Origin: Competibacteraceae bacterium UBA2792
Lineage (GTDB): Bacteria; Pseudomonadota; Gammaproteobacteria; Competibacterales; Competibacteraceae
Reading direction: 5' to 3'
DNA length: 27,773 nucleotides
Assembly (NCBI GenBank): GCA_002352125.1
Contig: DEHU01000067.1
Location: 1 to 27,773 of the forward strand
Part shown: piece by piece, positions 25,134 to 27,773 of the stretch
Layout of the letters: each line of letters opens with the position of its first letter
Position numbering within the stretch: the first letter of the stretch is position 1
Translations under genes and position numbers: made by a program
Notes under the pieces: generated by a model
What the model saw: only the letters and a program-made list of their open reading frames with translations
The model's database searches: none
What the model was told of the DNA's origin: nothing

Positions 25134-26266
25134 AGCCCTATGCCGCCCAGCACCACCGAGAATAGCGCATCGGCGGCGATGACCAGAAAAATCGACTGTA
25201 CCACGCTGACCGTCGTTTGCCGGCCAACGCTGTCGGCGCTGCCGCGCACCCGAAACCCTTGGTAGCAACCGACCAAGGCGATGATGGCGGCAAACACTGG
25301 CGCCTTGCCCACGCCGAGCAGGAACGAGGTCAGCGTCACCACTTTCGGCAGGCGATCCAGAAAGTCGTCGAAGCCGACATCGAGCAGCGCCTGCGCCATG
25401 ACCATGCCGCCGAACACGCTGAGCGCATCGGCGAACACCGTCAATAGCGGCAAAGCGACGGTCAACGCCAGCAGTTTGGGAATTACCAGCAAATCCATTG
25501 GCGGAATGCCGATGGTGCGTAATGCATCCACCTCTTCGGTGACCTGCATGGTGCCGATTTGGGCAGTGTAGGACGAGCCGGTGCGGCCCGCCACGACGAT
25601 GGCGGTGATCAAGGGGGCCAACTCGCGCAACATGGTCAGCGCCACCAGTTCGACGATGAAGATGTTGGCGCCGTAAAATTCCAGTTGCCGGCCGCCCTGG
25701 TAGGCGATGACTACCCCCATCATGAACGCCAGCAGGGCGATGATGGGCAAGGCGTGGACCCCGGCGGTTTCGATGTTGCCAAACAGCGCCCGCCAGCGAA
25801 ACCGGGCGGGGTGCAAAGCCAACCGGGCCAGGGCTACCGCTGCTTCGCCGATGAAGGAGAGAAAGACCAAACCGTTGTTCAGATGGTGCAAAACCGTTCG
25901 GCCGAGCCGCTCTAGATGTCCTTGTGGCCGGGGTGCCGCCGCCAGCGCTCCGGCGCTGGCGCGCCGTTCCTGCACCAAGTCCAGCAGCGCCTGGTGTTCT
26001 TCGCGCAGCCCGACCAGCCGGACCGGGTGGCTGGCCCGTTCCAATTCGGCGATCAGCGTCAGCAAGCGCAGCGCGCCGGTGGTATCGATGGCGCCGATGC
26101 CAGAGCCGTCCAGTTCGATATGGTCTTTTGGCCAGCCGACGCTTTGCGGTCGCAAGTCGAGTTTTTCGATGCCGTCCAGCGTCCAGTCGCCTTCGCACCG
26201 GCATCGGCCCGGTTCGCACCGGACGATGGCCGGCTCAAAAGCCGGATAAGAGGAATCGGTAGCCAT
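25130..26266 (-). CDS. MlaE-type ABC permease with N-terminal STAS domain
   Basis: A 378-residue fusion. Residues about 20-110 form a STAS domain (DHIELDGSGIGAIDTTGALRL region), the counterpart of the separate MlaB of E. coli. Residues about 120-378 form the MlaE permease with five or six membrane helices and motifs GVVIAYQGGRQLEFYGA, LTMLRELAPLITAIVVAGRTGSS (in part), EEVDALRTIGI and GVGKAPVFAAIIALVGCYQGF. It works with the next gene's ATPase and the MCE protein in lipid transport across the inner membrane. The ATG at 26266 has no clear Shine-Dalgarno sequence, and the spacer to the upstream nuclease gene is only 24 bases, so the genes may be co-transcribed. No MlaC gene follows; a PqiC-type lipoprotein does. 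Confidence 0.93.
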   Translation of the reverse strand: MATDSSYPAFEPAIVRCEPGRCRCEGDWTLDGIEKLDLRPQSVGWPKDHIELDGSGIGAIDTTGALRLLTLIAELERASHPVRLVGLREEHQALLDLVQERRASAGALAAAPRPQGHLERLGRTVLHHLNNGLVFLSFIGEAAVALARLALHPARFRWRALFGNIETAGVHALPIIALLAFMMGVVIAYQGGRQLEFYGANIFIVELVALTMLRELAPLITAIVVAGRTGSSYTAQIGTMQVTEEVDALRTIGIPPMDLLVIPKLLALTVALPLLTVFADALSVFGGMVMAQALLDVGFDDFLDRLPKVVTLTSFLLGVGKAPVFAAIIALVGCYQGFRVRGSADSVGRQTTVSVVQSIFLVIAADALFSVVLGGIGL

Positions 26267-26290
26267 GAACGAGCGCGGACCGAATCGTCC

Positions 26291-26884
26291 TCAGCGCGGA
26301 TTCAGCCGCCGCCAAGCGGCCGGATCCTGCTGGCTACCCGGTTTCTCCCAGATACCGCGCTGGGCTTGTTTGGCCTCGGCTTGAGCCTGCCGGTAGTCCG
26401 GCGAATCGTTGTATTGCTCGTACATCACCGCGCGTCCCTGCCGGACCATCTCCAGACCGACATCGCGTTCGCCAGCGATCACTTGGGCGACGGTTCGGTT
26501 GTAGCGGTCTTGGTCCATCACCCGCAAAGTGATCGAGCCAAACCGGGGCAGCAGGCCACGCAGCGCCTCGCGCGAACGGTCGCCCCAAGGCTCCTGCTTC
26601 ATCTCCGGGGCGTCGATGCCGAACATCCGTACTTTGACCTCGCCGCTGGGACAACTGGCGGTAAGGGTGTCGCCGTCGTAAACCGATTTGACGGTACAGG
26701 CCAATTCCGCTCCCTTGGCGGTCGCCGAAGGCGGTGCCTTGGGTTCGTGCAGGAAATAGCTGACCGCGACGACGGCGATCACCAACCCGCCGATCGCCCA
26801 AGGCGAACGGCCTTTGCGGCGGCGGGCGCGGTTCAACTCACCGCGCAGCAGGCTTTGCAGCAGTTTCAGAAGGTCTTGTTTCAC
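26291..26884 (-). CDS. Membrane-anchored thermonuclease (SNase) family protein
   Basis: A 197-residue protein. The basic N-terminus (RARRRKGR) is followed by one membrane helix (about 29-45, AIGGLVIAVVAVSYF) and an SNase domain (about 60-180). The staphylococcal nuclease signature residues are all present: Arg86 and Glu94 in VRMFGIDAPE and Arg130 in DRYNR, plus YDGDTL for calcium. The expected activity is Ca-dependent cleavage of DNA/RNA, with the domain outside the inner membrane. The start is uncertain: GTG at 26884 overlaps fghA by 47 bases and lacks a Shine-Dalgarno sequence; a TTG at 26836 directly after the fghA stop would shorten it by 16 residues and keep the helix. Its placement between formaldehyde and lipid-transport genes seems incidental. 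Confidence 0.88.
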   Translation of the reverse strand: MKQDLLKLLQSLLRGELNRARRRKGRSPWAIGGLVIAVVAVSYFLHEPKAPPSATAKGAELACTVKSVYDGDTLTASCPSGEVKVRMFGIDAPEMKQEPWGDRSREALRGLLPRFGSITLRVMDQDRYNRTVAQVIAGERDVGLEMVRQGRAVMYEQYNDSPDYRQAQAEAKQAQRGIWEKPGSQQDPAAWRRLNPR

Positions 26885-27710
26885 GGAGATGGCCGGCGTG
26901 GTAGGCGAGGTGCTCGCCGATAAAGGTGGCGATGAAGTGATAGCTGTGATCGTAGCCCTCTTGCCACCGCAGAGTCAGCGGAAAGTTGCGGGCCGCGCAA
27001 ATCCGCTCCAACGAGGTCGGATGCAACTGCTGGGCGAGGAACTCGTCGGCGGTGCCTTGATCGATCAGCAAGGGGATGGCGGAGGTTCCTTCCTCGATCA
27101 ATCGAACCGTATCGTAAGCAACCCAGTCTTCGCGGTTGGAGCCAAGATAAGCCTTGAAACAACCTTGCCCCCAGCTACACGCCATCGGGTGGCAGATCGG
27201 CGCGAACGCGGAAACGGAGCGATAACGGTCCGGTTCCTTGAGGGCACAGATCAGAGCGCCGTGTCCGCCCATCGAATGTCCGGCGATGGAGCGCGCATCG
27301 GTCAGCGGCAAGTTCGCCTCGACCAGCGCCGGCAATTCGCGAGTGACGTATTCGTACATCCGGTAATGCCGCGCCCAGGGTTCTTGGGTGGCGTTGACGT
27401 AGAAGCCTGCACCCTGACCGAGATCGTAGCGTTCCGGCACATCCGGCACCTCCGCACCGCGCGGACTGGTATCGGGAATGATCAGAGCCAGCCCCAGTTC
27501 GGCCGCGTAACGTTGCGCCCCAGCCTTGACCCGGAAATTATCGTCGGTGCAAGTGAGGCCAGACAGCCAATAGACTGCTGGCACCTTTTCCTTCGCCGCC
27601 GCTGGCGGCAGATAAACCGAAAAGGTCATGTCGCAGTTGCAGGCCGACGAGCGGTGGCGGTAGCGGTTCAGCCAACCACCGAATTCCTTGATCGATTCGA
27701 TATGCTCCAC
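26838..27710 (-). CDS. fghA: S-formylglutathione hydrolase
   Basis: A 290-residue cytoplasmic esterase-D-type enzyme that hydrolyses S-formylglutathione to formate and glutathione, the second step of glutathione-dependent formaldehyde detoxification. The nucleophile is Ser146 in GHSMGGHGAL, the acid Asp222 in GTADEF and the base His255 in YDHSYHF. YWLSGLTCTDDNF (47-59) is the family oxyanion region. The start is GTG at 27710 with a strong AGGAGG seven bases upstream that overlaps the stop of adhC. The C-terminus is extended by about 12 residues rich in Ala/Pro beyond the usual end. Confidence 0.96.
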   Translation of the reverse strand: MEHIESIKEFGGWLNRYRHRSSACNCDMTFSVYLPPAAAKEKVPAVYWLSGLTCTDDNFRVKAGAQRYAAELGLALIIPDTSPRGAEVPDVPERYDLGQGAGFYVNATQEPWARHYRMYEYVTRELPALVEANLPLTDARSIAGHSMGGHGALICALKEPDRYRSVSAFAPICHPMACSWGQGCFKAYLGSNREDWVAYDTVRLIEEGTSAIPLLIDQGTADEFLAQQLHPTSLERICAARNFPLTLRWQEGYDHSYHFIATFIGEHLAYHAGHLRETRPSETAAKPAAR

Positions 27711-27717
27711 CGGTGAA

Positions 27718-27724
27718 CCCTCCT
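27718..27724 (-). promoter_or_regulatory. Ribosome binding site of fghA
   Basis: On the minus strand AGGAGGG lies seven bases before the GTG start at 27710, and its first base is shared with the TAG stop codon of the upstream dehydrogenase. It supports the GTG start and coupled translation. Confidence 0.8.
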
Positions 27725-27773
27725 AGAAGAGGATGACGGAACGAATGCTCTTGCCTTCGTGCATCAGGTCGAA
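27723..27773 (-). CDS. adhC: S-(hydroxymethyl)glutathione dehydrogenase, C-terminal end (partial)
   Basis: Only the last 16 codons and a TAG stop are in the window; the gene continues beyond the right edge. The tail FDLMHEGKSIRSVILF matches the C-terminus of class III alcohol dehydrogenases (glutathione-dependent formaldehyde dehydrogenase). The next gene is fghA, the usual partner, which supports the call. The whole-protein features cannot be checked from here. Confidence 0.85.
   Translation of the reverse strand, partial: FDLMHEGKSIRSVILF

Noticed and set aside
25134..26219. Extension of the MlaF frame across the permease gene
   Set aside because: The Arg/Gly/His-rich sequence shadows the MlaE gene on the same strand. 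ATPase homology starts after the GTG at 25133.
1..27773. CRISPR arrays, insertion sequences, phage or toxin-antitoxin genes, tRNA/rRNA
   Set aside because: No regularly spaced repeats, transposase or integrase motifs, or RNA gene signatures were seen. The region reads as conserved core chromosome.

Overview
The window is a gene-dense, high-GC stretch (about 60-65% by eye) of a gammaproteobacterial chromosome. The order pyrR-pyrB-pyrC' / pilT / yggS-proC-yggT-yggU-metX-metW closely resembles the arrangement known from Pseudomonas and related Gammaproteobacteria. The other families (type II secretion pseudopilins, FimV, CreBCD, a Mla-type ABC system) fit the same class. I cannot place it to genus. 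An environmental gammaproteobacterium outside Pseudomonas is likely, because pilU is missing from its usual place.

Layout. (1) 40-2803 (+): pyrimidine operon of PyrR regulator, aspartate transcarbamoylase and a dihydroorotase-like subunit that has lost its metal-binding HxH motif, so it is probably the structural PyrC' and not an enzyme. (2) 3009-4055 (-): twitching-motility ATPase PilT, convergent with pyrC'. (3) 4182-9026 (+): yggS, a small exported protein of unknown function, proC, yggT, yggU, then metX-metW for methionine synthesis behind an AT-rich leader. (4) 9092-14771 (+): gspG-H-I-J-K-L-M-N, the pseudopilin and inner-membrane part of a type II secretion system; gspC, D, E and F are not here. 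(5) 14854-16086 (+): lipoprotein lytic transglycosylase. (6) 16209-18512 (-): large FimV-like polar hub protein with its own terminator. (7) 18916-22604 (+): creB-creC-creD two-component system and inner-membrane protein. (8) 22694-27773 (-): end of adhC, fghA, a membrane-anchored thermonuclease-family protein, then a STAS-fused MlaE permease, MlaF ATPase, MlaD/MCE protein and a PqiC-type lipoprotein, ending in a shared bidirectional terminator with creD.

How it works together: most genes are housekeeping or envelope functions. PilT and FimV act in type IV pilus biology, gspG-N in protein secretion, the Mla-like set in lipid traffic between the membranes, and adhC-fghA in glutathione-dependent formaldehyde oxidation. 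Translational coupling is common (1-4 base stop/start overlaps in pyrR-pyrB-pyrC', proC-yggT, gspH-I-J, gspL-M-N and mlaE-mlaF).

I found no CRISPR array, insertion sequence, phage gene, tRNA or rRNA, and no convincing new system. The most notable points are the non-catalytic PyrC', the isolated gspG-N half operon with a charged insert in GspK, a 35-bp tandem duplication across the stop of the transglycosylase gene, the AT-rich palindromic leader of metX, and an unnamed exported protein between yggS and proC.
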